Positions 10,600-22,099 of a DNA stretch of 64,000 bases are shown one piece after another. Below the pieces are notes generated by a model that saw only the letters and a list, made by a program, of their open reading frames with translations, searched no databases and was not told the DNA's origin. This DNA is from Neckera pumila (lineage: Eukaryota > Streptophyta > Bryopsida > Hypnales > Neckeraceae): assembly GCA_963969595.1 (NCBI GenBank), contig OZ018408.1, positions 45,323,022 through 45,387,021 of the forward strand, in the 5' to 3' direction. The translations under genes were made by a program, and so were the position numbers. The first letter of the stretch is position 1. Every line of letters begins with the position of its first letter.

Positions 10600-11410
10600 T
10601 TTGTGATCTTTTACAACTTCTAACTATAAAATCTTGTACCTAAATTGAATGTTTACTTTTCAAATTTTTGAAGCCTAATTCTTTAGCATTTTCAAGATCA
10701 TAATGTTCAAAGTAGTAAAACAATCTTTTTCCAATTGCTCCAAAAAGTGAAGTTTCAACATTGAAATTTTAAAAGAAAAACTGCTTGCCTTTATTTATTT
10801 GAAAAAATTGATATCCTATTAGAACATTGAGTTGGAAATCTACAAAAGAAAATTCAAGAAAAGATAACTTCATTTCATATTTTCAATAATCATTGCAAGA
10901 AGGGAATATAAGATAATTGGAACTATTTTGATAAGAAATATAACATAAAATTAAAGAAAATCAATCCCAACAGTGAAAATGTTGTAGAAAATCATCTAAA
11001 TTCTATGCACTTTTTAATTTTCAAAAATTGTGAAAATTGAAGTAGAAAACAAAACTTATAGTTATTTGAGGGAGACATTTCCTGACTGCCCGCAAAACAT
11101 AATCCCTCATAGCTTTTTCTTCATTAGAATGGAATTATTAAGATTTTTATTATAGATATGTTTTTTCTATAATTAAATTAAAATTTCAATAAGTAAAAGA
11201 CTTTTATTGGTTGCCCAAAAAGTTTAACAAAGTTTTAAAACAACATAAATCTCTAACCACAACTTGTTTCTTTAGCAAATTGGCTTGTTGAAAAGTTAAA
11301 AGAAATCCCACTTTAAGTCAAAGTTTGTAGAAAATACCGTCAAGAACTACATTCGTAGAAGCCCGCTCCAAAATGCAAAAATTCATTTTAGTCATTGAAA
11401 GACTTTAGGG
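10600..11410 (+). mobile_element. Decayed subfamily-A TTAA-type element
   Basis: It follows the internal order of the A copies at 5150 and 22100: an ATCTTGTACC region, a CCCAACAGTGAAAATGTTGTAG region, CTGCCCGCAAAACATAATCC, then CTTTAGGGTTAT near 11400. Divergence is high and the left end is not recognisable. Confidence 0.5.
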
Positions 11411-12096
11411 TTATCAAGTAAAGTCCTACTCAAACTTCTTTATATGCATATAAGTTGACTTTTTGAGAATGCAAAGCTTGTTTCCCTCAATCGCAAGTAG
11501 GCAAATAATAAACAAATAGCTACACTACATGAGATTATGTCCCTATTGCACTAATGTGCTTTTCAAATAAGGCCCTAACCAAACTTCCTAATATGTATTT
11601 TTGTGAATGCAAAACCTCAATCCCTTTGCTCTTCATCCAATAAATAACCCTTAAGCATCAACCATCTATTTGGTGAATGACAAATGTTATAAAAAATGCA
11701 CTCCATCTAATGACTATTCCTTGAGAAAACTTCAAGTGAAATTGTGTAATACATCAATATAAAGGGGAATGATTGATTGTTCTACATGAATCAATGGTAT
11801 GGATACATTAAAAGAATTTTGATTATTTATTATACAATTCAAAAGTACTATCATTAGGTTGATACACTTATCATCAGTGTAATTTTTTAGCCTTCAACCA
11901 TGTCTTTCATGTGGCGATGGGTTGTACAATAAAGACACCATCTTATTTCAAATTATATTTTTGTATTTTGTAGTTATTATAATTAAAAAGAGTTGGCAAT
12001 TTCTAGGCTCTTCTTGGATGGATTTGGCAAAATGTGGTAAGAAAATGCCCCAAATTCCCTATGTAGTTGTTATAAAGGCCTAAGGGTTGGCAATAG
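11411..12096. other. AT-rich spacer, nothing recognised
   Basis: No frame of note, and no inverted or tandem repeat that I could identify. Confidence 0.4.
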
Positions 12097-12364
12097 CATT
12101 ACAAGAATTCTGAACCCTGCAAGGGGCTGTGAGTTTTTGATTTTCAGCACCCCCGCAGTGCAATTACAGAAAAATAAAAAAATATTAAAAAAATATTTTA
12201 AAAATAAAAAATTTGACATGGAGCTGACGTGGCACCAGTAGTGCCATGTCAGCACCTAACTTTTTAAAAATACAAAATAATTTTTTATTTCTATTTTTTC
12301 CCCTAATTGCACCTTGGAGGTGCAAAACTCGCGGCCCCTTCGAGGGCTGAAACTTTTCCTAATG
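12097..12364. mobile_element. CATTA-type MITE, copy 1
   Basis: The left end CATTACAAGAATTCTGAACC and the right end (reverse complement CATTAGGAAAAGTTTCAGCC) form TIRs of about 35 bp containing a GAAGGGGC core. The body matches the copy at 16368-16637, including a TGGCACCA/ATGTCAGCACC segment in the centre. The target duplication is not preserved. Confidence 0.7.
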
Positions 12365-12615
12365 ATTGCAAAAAATCCTATTTAGAACTTCCCCTTAAAT
12401 GCTCATGGTCCTTCAAATTGTTGTATGGAATGCTAGTTTGAAGCTCTAATAACATTTGGCAAAAAATGAGATCCCGTCCCCTTGCTACTAAACATGCTAC
12501 TTCTACGGGCCCAATTGAGTTTTGATGATTGGACTATCTTTGGGGAGCCCTTGACAAAAAAACAAGTCAAAATATTGTCATCATTGCACATTGACTCCCT
12601 TTTGTTGTAGAGTTA

Positions 12616-13142
12616 GAGCATCTCCATCGGGCTGCTTAATGCTGGCCCGCGGATGCCATTTGTTGTGGCCGGCTTTCTTTGACCTTCCCACTAAAAGGAG
12701 AATTTGCAATTTTTTTCCGCTGGCACTCCGAATTTCCTTTCTCATCTTTCAAGCCATGCATTTGACCTACGGCACAAGCCTAACAAAACAAGTGCCTTTT
12801 TTGTGGAGACTTGCTCTATGGGGAGCTTCTATCAAGCCCTCGTCACTCTATAAGCGTGCATCAAAATTCTTACTACTTTGGAACTTGTGATTTTTGCAAT
12901 TGCTAGCAAAAGACCGGTTAGAAGGTGGGGCATTTAAGCTCACAAGGACATGCCAAGTGCTACAAACCGGGCCGATTTAGCAGTCTACTAGCAAAGATGC
13001 TTTTAGTCCTCTTGCCTTTGTCCATCTTCCTTACAACAGAATGAGATGTCATGGCCTTGAGTTGCACAACAAGGATTCTCATGCATCCCTCAACCGCTAA
13101 TGCGTTTGGAGGGCTAAAACTTAAAAGATCATACGAGATGCC
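12616..13142. mobile_element. GAGCATCTCC-type (PIF-like) MITE, tentative
   Basis: It starts GAGCATCTCCATCGGGCTGC after TTA (12613-12615) and ends GAGATGCC before TTA (13143-13145). The left terminus matches those of the elements at 47985 and 43198. The inverted match at the right end is only about 8-9 bases, so the right boundary is uncertain. Confidence 0.4.
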
Positions 13143-13159
13143 TTAATTGGAACATTCTC

Positions 13160-13960
13160 AATGCTATGTCTATGGACGCATTGCAACGGCAAATTCTACG
13201 CGGGTTACACAAAAGTACCAAAGAACTGACCCCAATGCAGATGGCACCTTCCACATTACCTTTACGAGCTCGGCACTTCTTGGCATTGGCACAGCTAAAA
13301 CTTGTCCTTTGTTTTGCCTTCCAACCTCCTCTACACTCCTTGGTCAACACAACAATAGCAACACTTAAGTGTAGATTCCGACATAGTCGCTGCTCTGAAC
13401 CTTTTCCACCAACTGCTTCACCTTCCGCTTCACCTTCCGCTTCCCCTGCTTCTGTGTCTGCGCTGTGCTGTTTACAATTTCAAGTGTTATCGTCGCATTG
13501 AGGCGCCTCCAATGGGAAAAGCCACAGTGAAGAAAAGGAGATGGGAATACATACTGCATGTACTGTTAGTGTTTTTCCACACGGGTAGCATTGAGGATGC
13601 TCTCAATACTGCAGTGGTCAAGAAACTCTTCATGGTGAATAGTGGTGTGAGTGGTGAACTTCCGTTGGTGATGCCGGAACTGGAGTGGCCGTTCGTTCCG
13701 CACCCCCGACGACCACATTCCACCTTTCGTAAATGGCGCCCTGGTTTCCTGGTCGTGGAGTTGGCCTCCCCTCCCGATTTGGCTTGCGGAGAATATCAGG
13801 AAACATGCAGCATTCATCGAAAGTAAGCGTTTGGGAATCCTCTGGATGCCATTCACTTATACCGTTCCTTCCTGACAGCCCTGCTCACTTTTCGGGCTTC
13901 AATTGAGGCTGGTTGTCACCTACTCTTCCGAGTAGCCCTTTTTTTTTACTTTTTCAGAAA
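13160..13960. other. Low-AT island with overlapping frames
   Basis: Clearly richer in G+C than its surroundings. It contains overlapping open frames on both strands (for example 13512-13826 plus and 13566-13856 minus). I recognise no domain in either strand. A short tandem (GCTTCACCTTCC)n lies near 13418-13442. This could be a fragment of a gene or of the coding part of a transposon. The strand of any real gene cannot be decided. Confidence 0.35.
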
Positions 13961-14233
13961 GTGCCACTTAAAATTTGGTGAAGCATTTCTACATTCATCC
14001 ATCTTTTGGACCAAAAAACATTTTTCAATCATATTCATCCAGTTTTTCATCTGAATTTGGCAACTTCATCCACATTTTAAATGGAAACGGTAAATTTGTG
14101 GAAAAAAAAATTACTTTTATCTGGCGAAAAATAAACATTTATTTTGAAATGGTGCAATTTGGCCCCATGGTGTCAAAAAAAAGGAGTTGCTTTTGAGACC
14201 GCCAAAGTAGCCACACACTCACAGGCCGGTCGA

Positions 14234-14477
14234 GTCTAAAGTAGTGCAACGAGCCTCTTGCGGAGGCCGTTTCCCCCACCCCACCCCACTCCGTTTATGC
14301 CTAGGGAAAACGCAGGAACATTTTATTTGCAACGCATCAAAAAAATTGCAAATTTTAAGTTCATATTTGAAGGAGAGGTGTTAACAATTGAACAAAGACA
14401 ACACAAAATAGGGGGTCTTTTTTTTACATTCACCATGGGCATTACCTCCGCAAGAGGCTCGTTGCACTACTTTAGAC
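14234..14477. mobile_element. MITE with 33-bp perfect TIRs
   Basis: The 33 bases from 14234 to 14266 (starting GTCTAAAGTAGTGCAACGAG) are exactly the reverse complement of 14445-14477. Total length is 244 bp. Perfect TIRs imply a fairly recent insertion. No clear target duplication is seen: the flanks CCGGTCGA and TTAACCCT differ. The open frame at 14258-14704 runs through it by chance. Confidence 0.75.
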
Positions 14478-16050
14478 TTAACCCTCACACGCCTTCCACA
14501 GTTTTTTGGTATTTTCAAAACAAAATTGAAAAAAAACAAAGAAAAAGAAGTAACGTAGGAGGCTCAGAAACCACTCATCTAAGGATTGGTCCACCGTTTT
14601 CATATTTTTATTTGGATGGGAATATTTTTAGCTCATTTTTCAAATGCAGAGAAATAGATGAAGAATCTAATACAAGCGATCTCATTTTTTTGAAGCATTA
14701 TTGAATTATGTAAGAATTTTCAAACAAGTTAACTCATAGGTGCGTATATATGACCCTAGGTCTTCCATAAACTGTTCACTTGCAATTTTTAAGAAAGATG
14801 GAGAAAGCTAAGAGAATGATTGGCTCTTGCAATTAATAGTGTTTTTTAGAACCACCTCATGTCTATTTAACAGCCATTTATAGGGTGATTATTAATGCCC
14901 GTGCAATTTTAGAGCCTCCTACTTTAACAATTTTTTTATTTGCACTAGAATTGTGGCTTTGTCCTTTGGACACAGACTATAGGTAGACTCTCTGGTTTTT
15001 GAATTCGAGTTTCCAAATCTTATCTTCATCTGCATTTACACTATACAATACGATTAGGATTTAAATGGAGTGGACAAAGCTTTATGGTCATGTTGTTCTT
15101 GTTTCTTTCGGTTGGCTTTTGATCCAAGCATCCCTACAAGGCTTGGTGGCTCAGCCTAAATATTGAATGAACCACCCCTTTGATGGTTCAACCAGATAAT
15201 CAACCACCAACAAGCCGAATCAGGTTGTTTTCAGATCATGCACTGACTTGTAAAACGAGCCTTGTTTTTAGGCTTGGTTGACTCCTCGGCTTGCAAATTG
15301 GATGACCTCTTAATGCATTCATTTGCTTTTCAAGCCTAATTGGCTAATTGCTTACAAATTGGATGACCTCTTTACAAGTTCATCTATTTTTAAAGCCTAA
15401 TGGGCATGCTTTTAAGACACAATTTATTGATAAAAGCTACATATATGACTTTGAGGAAGTTTGAATAGGACCCTTTTAGTACTCGAAAAGTGATTCAACA
15501 TTATAAGGGACAAAGTCTCTCATAGCATAGGCGTTGGTTATAAGACAAGTATACACTTCTTTCCACTGATAATGTATATTTCACTTGGTGTTAAGAGTGG
15601 AGTTAGTAGGGATCTTAGAAACAATTAGCATTCCATGTAGCCAAAGCTCAAAGTAGCCCATCTAAAAGTATTGGAAGAAATTCAAAGCCCCAACAAATTT
15701 AGATGCCACAAGCCATTTATGTAGCCTTGCAATACTAAGTCCTTTTTCCCACCATCAATAGTCAATATCCTGGGCTTGCTAAACCATTTTGTTTTTATCC
15801 TCTTTGCATAAATTTGACTATTTTTTTAAATGATCAGTTGGTTGGAGGAAGTAGTATGAAGATGTAGGTAATCTATGATAGATTGAAGTAGTTGATGTGT
15901 AGTGTTCTCCACCTATACCCATAGGGATATTGGAAGGCCTCAACCTTCCATTCCCACTAAGTCTTTATCAAAGGGCTTTTGGGATGGCAAATTATTGGCC
16001 TTGTTTTTACACTTGTAGACTTTTGTTATTATAATTTCTAATACAAAGCG
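14478..16050. other. AT-rich spacer with a 61-bp tandem duplication
   Basis: Two imperfect copies of a 54-base segment with 61-bp period (15290-15343 and 15351-15404, sharing AAATTGGATGACCTCTT and AAGCCTAAT) are the only structure I see. No gene recognised. Confidence 0.5.
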
Positions 16051-16053
16051 TAA

Positions 16054-16877
16054 GGGCCACTTCACACTATGTCTTGAATTCCACTTAATTCTCAAAATGT
16101 GATTAGTGGAGAATTAAGAATTAAAACTTAGGGCTTCACACTACGTCCTCCGGGTCCTACACCACTCCAAAATGCCTGCATGGCATCACTTTTTGAGAAT
16201 TTTGGTGCCAAAGAAGTGGGACTCATAAGTCAAATTGGTTCTGGCAAAAATAAAGACCGAACTTAGGCTCAAAATCCAACTTTTGTTTTGAATATAAAAT
16301 GAGGAAGAAAACATTGTATAAAGCATTCTAATGGGCTAAAATCTAGTCCAAATATCACCAATGTACACATTACAAAAAATTTCAGCCCTGAAAGTGGCCG
16401 TGAGAGCCGGTGCAATAAGGGAAAAAAATTAATTAATTTTTTCAAAAAGTGAAATCCAACATGGCATGAGGGGTGCCACATCAGTGCCACATCAGCACCA
16501 CACCAGACTTGAAATTTTTTTAATTATTTGTTTTCAAATTTTTTTTTTTTTTTCCCCTTAGTGTTCCGTAATTGCACCCCAAGGGTGCCTAAGTCAAATT
16601 CTGTCAGCCCCTTCGAGGGTTGGAATTCTTTCTAATGTTTTATGCTGACACTGTCCAAAAAATGCTTTTTGAATTATTTTGAACTATTTTTTAGGTACAT
16701 AATATTTTTCTTTATAATATTACACATGAGGCAAGACTTAGAGTTGAAACTTTGATCTTCACAATATATGAAGTCTAAAGTCCCACATTTGATATTTTTT
16801 TATTCATCTTCTACAATCCAAGAAAATTGGAAAATTTTACTTTGAACCAAGACTTGGGACTTAGTGTGAAGTGCCCC
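16054..16877. mobile_element. TIR element GGGCCACTTCACACTA, hosting a nested MITE
   Basis: The left end GGGCCACTTCACACTATGTC and the right end (reverse complement of GACTTAGTGTGAAGTGCCCC) are inverted over about 20 bp. The flanks are TAA (16051-16053) and TCA (16878-16880). A TAA/TTA duplication with G-rich ends would fit PIF/Harbinger, with one base eroded. The CATTA-type MITE at 16368-16637 lies inside. Confidence 0.5.
16368..16637. mobile_element. CATTA-type MITE, copy 2
   Basis: The ends are CATTACAAAAAATTTCAGCC and the complement CATTAGAAAGAATTCCAACC. The body parallels 12097-12364, with GGTGCCACATCAGTGCCACA in the centre and AATTGCACCCCAAGGGTGC near the right end. It is nested in the TIR element at 16054-16877. 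Confidence 0.7.
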
Positions 16878-17052
16878 TCAATATGCCTAAAAACCAATTG
16901 TTGACGTTACACCAAACCAAAAGAATCAAATTTTGGTGAAAAAAAGTTGTTATGCTAAAAATAAACTTATCCCAGTTGCATAGATTCCATCCAACTAGGT
17001 TCCCAACATTATTGCTTAGAAGTTTTGAATGTAATCTATCTATTTTTTGTTT

Positions 17053-17302
17053 CATTAGATGATATTTGAGGTCTCCAAAAGACTACAAGTTATCATGCGT
17101 TCCTAGACTGCGGGAATGCGTGATAACTGCTGGCTGATGTGGCCGACACCATGCCACGTCATTTTCAATTATTATTATTTTTTATTTTTTATTTTTTTAT
17201 TTTTATTTTTTCTGACAGCATTACTGCTGGTTTAGATCAGGTGAACAGATTGCAGAAACATGCCTAAAACAGCCCTCCGACTGCCTCAAATCTCCTCTAA
17301 TG
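17053..17302. mobile_element. CATTAGATGA-type MITE, copy 1
   Basis: CATTAGATGATATTTGAGG at the left is inverted at the right (complement CATTAGAGGAGATTTGAGGC). Length is 250 bp. The interior has GGCTGATGTGGCC and CATGCCACGTC plus a T-rich run. It is related to the copies at 19480-19704 and 31048-31388. Confidence 0.65.
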
Positions 17303-17436
17303 ATAACGAAAGATAAAAACATATCATTTAAGTATACTCACCTAACTCTTACTAGACATAGGAGCAACCCTAGTTCAACTCAAAACTATCCATGCCAACA
17401 ACACAATTATAACGGGGTAAATGAAAAAAACAAAAA

Positions 17437-17765
17437 ACCAATGCAATCGGCATTGGTCTCTTTTAATATGGGGCCAGCCATTTTCCATTCCCACCTTGAC
17501 AATTTGGCAAAATATAGAGAGTCAACAAGTTGGCTCATGATAGAAAAAATCATAATTGTCATGCCTTTTCAAGCTTTGTTATGTGTGTGAATAAATTGGA
17601 ACTTCCTTTTTTTGCATGAAAGGTCTTTTTTTAATGTAGAATCTTTTTCTCCCCTTTTTATAATAAAGAAAAGTCCACTTTAGGTTTGGGTTACCAGCTT
17701 TGCATTGGATCAATTTTTTTAAAAGTTGTCGGAATGGAATAAAGTCTTCCTAGTCTCTCTACTTC
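17437..17765 (+). repeat. Dispersed repeat shared with 49130-49480
   Basis: It is collinear with 49130-49480: CCAATGCAATCGGCAT against CCAATGCAACCGGTAT at the start, and TTTGCATTGGATCAA at the end of both. The 49-kb copy is part of a TIR element (49063-49549), so this is probably a truncated relative. Confidence 0.55.
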
Positions 17766-18107
17766 AAAATTTGGATACTGTCCCTCTGTTTTTACTCTTG
17801 CACTAAAATTGCTCTAAGCACTACATTGTGACAAGTCAATATCATAGCGTGAAGTCACCTTTGACACATTTGTGCCAAATAATTATTTAAAATTGAAAGG
17901 GTTGGTTTGACAATTCATTTTTTAAAAATAAATTACTTGCAATTATTAAATAACTTTCAATAATCCTTCAAATAATCTTGGAAGTTGAATGGATTTTTTC
18001 ATCTCCTAGAAAAGTGATAGTCATAGCTTTCAATGAACTTATTATTTTTCAATGTCCTTACTTTATGTAAAGTTAAATGAAAGGATTTGGATTCCACACT
18101 ACTTCGT

Positions 18108-19006
18108 GGACATGTTTTGGAATCAAATTGTACAAGTATCTTTTCCAACATTTTGACTTTTTTATGTTTAATTTTCCTTGCATTCAACAAAGTGGTTTCT
18201 AACCCCTAAAGTACCAAAGTCCCCTCGGGGGACACTTGGGATTTTGGGCAGGCTCGTACAACTTGATTTTTGACTTGATTTTTTGAAACTTTTTTTGAAG
18301 ATAGGAAATCACATTAGCTTTCTAAAAATATAATTTTTTTCCAATTGGTGCCCAGGAGCAAAAGTTATGCCACCCAAAGTCAAAAAAGCAATTCATCAAG
18401 CAAAAAAAAAAATTGTAAGAAATTTAAAAGAAATTCATTTTTTTTTCTCAAAGATCATGTTTTTGTCTCCATTTGAGGCTTTGATTCATTCTATTTGGAC
18501 TCAGAATGAGAAAGTTATGGACAATTTTGTTTTTCGGGCAATCTAAGCATCTTCAAAAAAAATAACTTACAGAATTCATTTTTGAATGTAATTTTCAATT
18601 TTTTTCCTTTTTTTTTTTTGAAAAGGTTAAGTTTGTTTCAAGAACAATCCCACTGTTGGGATTATGGTTTTTAAATTCCACCTAAGAGCTATTAACGATT
18701 AGTGTTTTGTTCAATTTTGGACCTACTTCTACTTAACAATTTTTTTATATGTGCAAATCATGTTTTGACAATCTAAAATGCTTTTCCCCAACTTTAAACT
18801 CAAATGTTCAAAACTAAAAATAGAGTTGAAACTTTGATCTTCACAATAGGGTCAAATCATACTCAAATGTACCACAAAAGGGGTCAAACCCACTCAAATC
18901 TGCAATGTAACTTAGCGGACATGTTTTGGGATCAAGTTGTACAAGTATCTTTTCCAACATTTTGACTTTCTTTATGTTTAATTTTCCTTGCATTCAGCAA
19001 AGTGGC
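18108..19006. repeat. 90-bp direct duplication flanking a TTAA-type element
   Basis: The segments 18108-18197 and 18917-19006 are the same 90-bp sequence with about five mismatches (starting GGACATGTTTTGG, ending near GCAAAGTGG). The first copy abuts the left end of the element at 18203. The duplicate is too long to be a transposon target duplication, so a tandem duplication or rearrangement is more likely. Confidence 0.75.
18203..18810 (+). mobile_element. TTAA-type element, subfamily B, right end missing
   Basis: It starts CCCCTAAAGTACCAAAGTCC after CTAA and follows the left two thirds of the B copies at 28946 and 38510 (GGTGCCCAGGAGCAAAAGTT, then the ATCCCACTGTTGGGATT region and TCTACTTAACAATTTTTTT). 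It loses similarity near 18800 without a right terminus. Confidence 0.65.
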
Positions 19007-19336
19007 TTATTAATTTCCAGAAGCATTTGCTTCAAAAAATTTAATTATTTTTTGCCGACGATGACCTTAGGCTATAATATGTTCAGGTCATTTTAAATCT
19101 TCAATAAGGAAGTTTAGTGATAAATGGCAATATTGGGGTTTTACATGGACACATTTTTTTCTTCAACAATGAAACTAAGGTGTCATTTGAATCCTTTCAG
19201 GAGAAAAGATCATTTTTTTTGGCCTTTGCTTCAATATAAAAATAAAATATGCATGGTCAAATTCACAATCAATCTCAAAAAGAAGGTTTGTAGTGTCTCG
19301 ACTTGGTGCCTAAATGCACTCCAAGCTATAAGTTTA

Positions 19337-19475
19337 GAGTATAGCCCTTACTCGCCAAACTTGGCATGCTCAGATTTTCTATCTAATTTTGAAGGACCCT
19401 CAATTTCCTTGTCATTTATCCTTACTAACCAAATACAACCTATAAATGGTCGAGTGACATTTCATCAAGTAGAAT
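19337..19475 (-). repeat. Repeat shared with 47838-47968 (GAGCAT-type terminus)
   Basis: The reverse complement of this segment matches 47838-47968 closely (TGAGCATGCCAAGTTTGGCG and GACAAGGAAATTGAGGG). The terminus is GAGTATAGCC here and GAGCATGGCC there, both next to TTA/TAA. It is the end of a PIF-like element; the other end was not located. Confidence 0.6.
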
Positions 19476-19479
19476 AAAG

Positions 19480-19704
19480 CATTAGAGGGGATTTGGCCCT
19501 CCCAACGGGTTGCGAGTTCCCAACTGCTGAACTTTTTTTTTTAACTTTTTTTAACTTTTTTATTTATTTCAGAAGCAATTTGATTTATTTGTTTATTTTA
19601 GTAATTAGAGTTCTGATAGTAGCCCGACGTTCCTTCCCTGCATTGGGACCAGATTGGAGAATGGTCGTGAAACAGCCTTTACTGCCACCAAATGACATCT
19701 AATG
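19480..19704. mobile_element. CATTAGATGA-type MITE, copy 2
   Basis: It begins CATTAGAGGGGATTTGG and ends CCAAATGACATCTAATG. Length is 225 bp, with an AT-rich centre. It has the same termini as 17053-17302 and 31048-31388. Confidence 0.65.
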
Positions 19705-19761
19705 GGATAAGACCACTACAATTAAGATGAACAGTGATTTTAAGGGCCATTTTCTAACACG

Positions 19762-20208
19762 TTAGGACTGAGTGTCAGAGCATGTATGGCCAGCCAAGCG
19801 CATTTGGCGTAGCCTCCACGCTTTCTGGAGGACTCGTGCACAAAACAACACCCTATCGGTACTCTCCCAAGTAAAATATGAGTTGGTTCTTTTCAAAAAA
19901 CTGCCCCGCCACTCAATAATTGGATGCTTCTTCCTTGACGTAGAACCGTGGATTGAAGAGAATTCCTCCGTCATAATTGCTTTAAACATGGCAATGAACA
20001 TCATCAAAGCACTAACATCTACCATGTGGTTGGAGATAGGGGGTGTACAGTGGCACAAGGTCAAAAAAGGGCCTATGCAACGCGGGATGGTGAGGGATAT
20101 GCTTTGAACGATGGATCGGGGCCCCGAAGTGCCTTTAAATCCTTCTTGTGTGTCATTTTTGACTCGCTCGGGTGAGCATGCACTCAAGAGAATATTGTGT
20201 ATAGCCAA
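19762..20208 (-). other. Unassigned open frame in transposon-like DNA
   Basis: A 148-codon minus-strand frame overlaps a 111-codon plus-strand frame (19772-20107). Neither shows a domain I recognise. A GAGCATGTATGGCC word at about 19780 resembles the ends of the GAGCAT element family, so this is more likely interior transposon sequence than a gene. Confidence 0.25.
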
Positions 20209-20240
20209 TAGTGCTATTCATCTACATTTGAAGACCCTGA

Positions 20241-20640
20241 GAGCATCTCCGCTCTTACTCCAAAAAATTAGCACGTGGAAGGACCTGTCCCCAGCCATAG
20301 CCACCCTCAAGCGCCCTCAAATGCCTATATTTGTTTTAGATTTCCAAATTTTCAGACATTTTTTTGACACGTTTCATTGTACATGACTATTCACTACTTG
20401 GCACCAACCCAAATCAAGCGTGCAAATACGTCACGACAAGTATTCTCTAACGACAAAGTGGGTTGCAGGAGAAATGAGTAGGCTCTAGACTATTGTGGTC
20501 AAGGAGCTTGTTTGCCCGTAGCCGGGCTGGCAAGGCCTGAGATCGTATTGCAATGGGGGATGGAAAACTCCCCAGGCTCAGTGTGCACCGGCTTGAGACC
20601 CTCTCCAGGGCAAGAGTGCGTAATAAGAGTGGTCATGCTC
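20241..20640. mobile_element. GAGCAT-type element, tentative
   Basis: It starts GAGCATCTCCGCTCTTACTC and ends with the complement GAGCATGACCACTCTTATTA. The TIR is about 20 bp with mismatches. Flanking triplets (TGA, TCT) do not match. The interior is relatively GC-rich. Confidence 0.45.
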
Positions 20641-20655
20641 TCTAACTGAACGTTA

Positions 20656-21015
20656 AGGTAGGAGCACCCATAAACATGATGTCCCCATGCCTGGGATGTA
20701 GTGTGCCCTTAAAGCATGCTTAAAAGTACTTTGAATAGGACTCCATACTTAATTGTGGGTGGTGGATTCTGAATTTTTAAAATTTGGGTACTAGAATCAA
20801 GATAGATTTAGTAAACTGTGGTTTAGGGTGCCCTAGGGAATTCTACTTTAAAAATTCATATAGAAATTAGATGCCTTATCCAAAAATTCTAATTTTTTTT
20901 CTTTGAAAATTCATGATTTTCAATTACTAATATGGAAAAAATATATTTTTTCTAGAAAAGTTTGCCTCCGTCTATGCTGAATTGCTTAAATTCATGGTTA
21001 TGGGTGCTCCTACCT
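20656..21015. mobile_element. TA-flanked AGGTAG MITE, copy 1
   Basis: AGGTAGGAGCACCCATAAAC at the left is inverted at the right, giving 24 bp with one mismatch. TA dinucleotides flank both sides (20654-20655 and 21016-21017). Length is 360 bp. TA duplications are typical of Tc1/mariner-derived (Stowaway-like) MITEs. Relatives are at 26688, 36552, 41424 and 58137. Confidence 0.72.
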
Positions 21016-21159
21016 TATGCATGCTCTCACATACCCCAACACTTCCTCTCTCCTAAAGTTTCCTCAAGTTACCTTGTCTGCTGCTACGGAGTTTTCTCTC
21101 TTCAGTCCGTCGTGTCCTATTTGTTGGGTATCCTATCTCTTGGATTGTATCGTATTGTA

Positions 21160-21960
21160 TGGTTGTAGGGACTTCCAGAGTTCCAGCTCTGTTGAATAAT
21201 GTTATGAACAGTACGCCACAATCCACCGCTCGCAGTCACAGTCCGCAGCAAACAGTCGACAGTAAATATTTTGTTTTTCTTCGGAAAAGCAAGCACCCAG
21301 TATTATTCTTCTTCTTCCGTCCGTACCCGCCGTTGAGAGACTATGGAAAGCGGCATGTGCGGATTGTGTGAGTCAAGTGTAGTATGATTCCAAATCGGGG
21401 TAGCTGGTGCAGATACCGGTACAACAGATGCGATGCGATGCGATGCGAATCACCTTTACGACATTTCTTCTGTTTCCTCTTTGATTCCACGGAGGCCTGA
21501 TTGCCTGCCTGCCTGCCTGCGCGGTAAAGGCAAAGGCCGGTCTGTCAGTAGTCAGTAGTAGTAGGCCCAGTGCGACGGAAGCAACTTGAAGCTTGACGGA
21601 GATATTTTAACTGAACTTATCATCGACAAGCACTGCCTGTTGTGGTTATGGCTTGGGACTCGAGAGCATTTGAAAAGGAAAGATTTGAAACCCGACTGTC
21701 TCTGACTTCAATCCATTTTTGTAACTAAGTTACACTGTAGTGGTTTCTTTGAAGAAGGACCCGCACTTCCACGTACTCGATTGTGCACCACGCGGACTGA
21801 CTGCAAATTGTTATTGATTTTTCTTTTTCTTTTTTTTCACTGATCAGTTATATAAGTTTCCTGACGGACTTCCCTGCCTGATTGACTGTGAGGTCACTGA
21901 GGTGAGGTGATTGTACCTGAAATTGTTCGAATCCATCGCATAGCATTCAGTAGCATGCAT
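21160..21960. other. Low-AT island, possible promoter or first exon
   Basis: A locally CpG-containing stretch with short tandem runs: GATGC units at 21427-21449, GCCT units at 21499-21520, and GTCAGTA units near 21547. An ATG in strong context at 21343 (A at -3, G at +4) is followed after eight codons by GTGAGT, a donor consensus. No protein family is recognisable, so a transcription unit is only a possibility. Confidence 0.25.
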
Positions 21961-22099
21961 TGTCACTGCCTTTCGCTCTACATTGGCCTACCACAAAGAT
22001 ACACGTGATTTCAGCTTCAGCTTTGAAGAGAAAGATTTCTTTATTGAAATTACACAAAAATAGTGAAATTAGGTTGCCTTGTCAATTAGGTTGCCTTAA

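Noticed and set aside
14258..14704. 148-codon plus-strand frame
   Set aside because: It crosses the TIR of a MITE and has no recognisable motif; chance frame.
21920..21940. GTTCGAATCC as a tRNA T-arm or pol III B box
   Set aside because: No acceptor stem or A box at the right distance; no cloverleaf.
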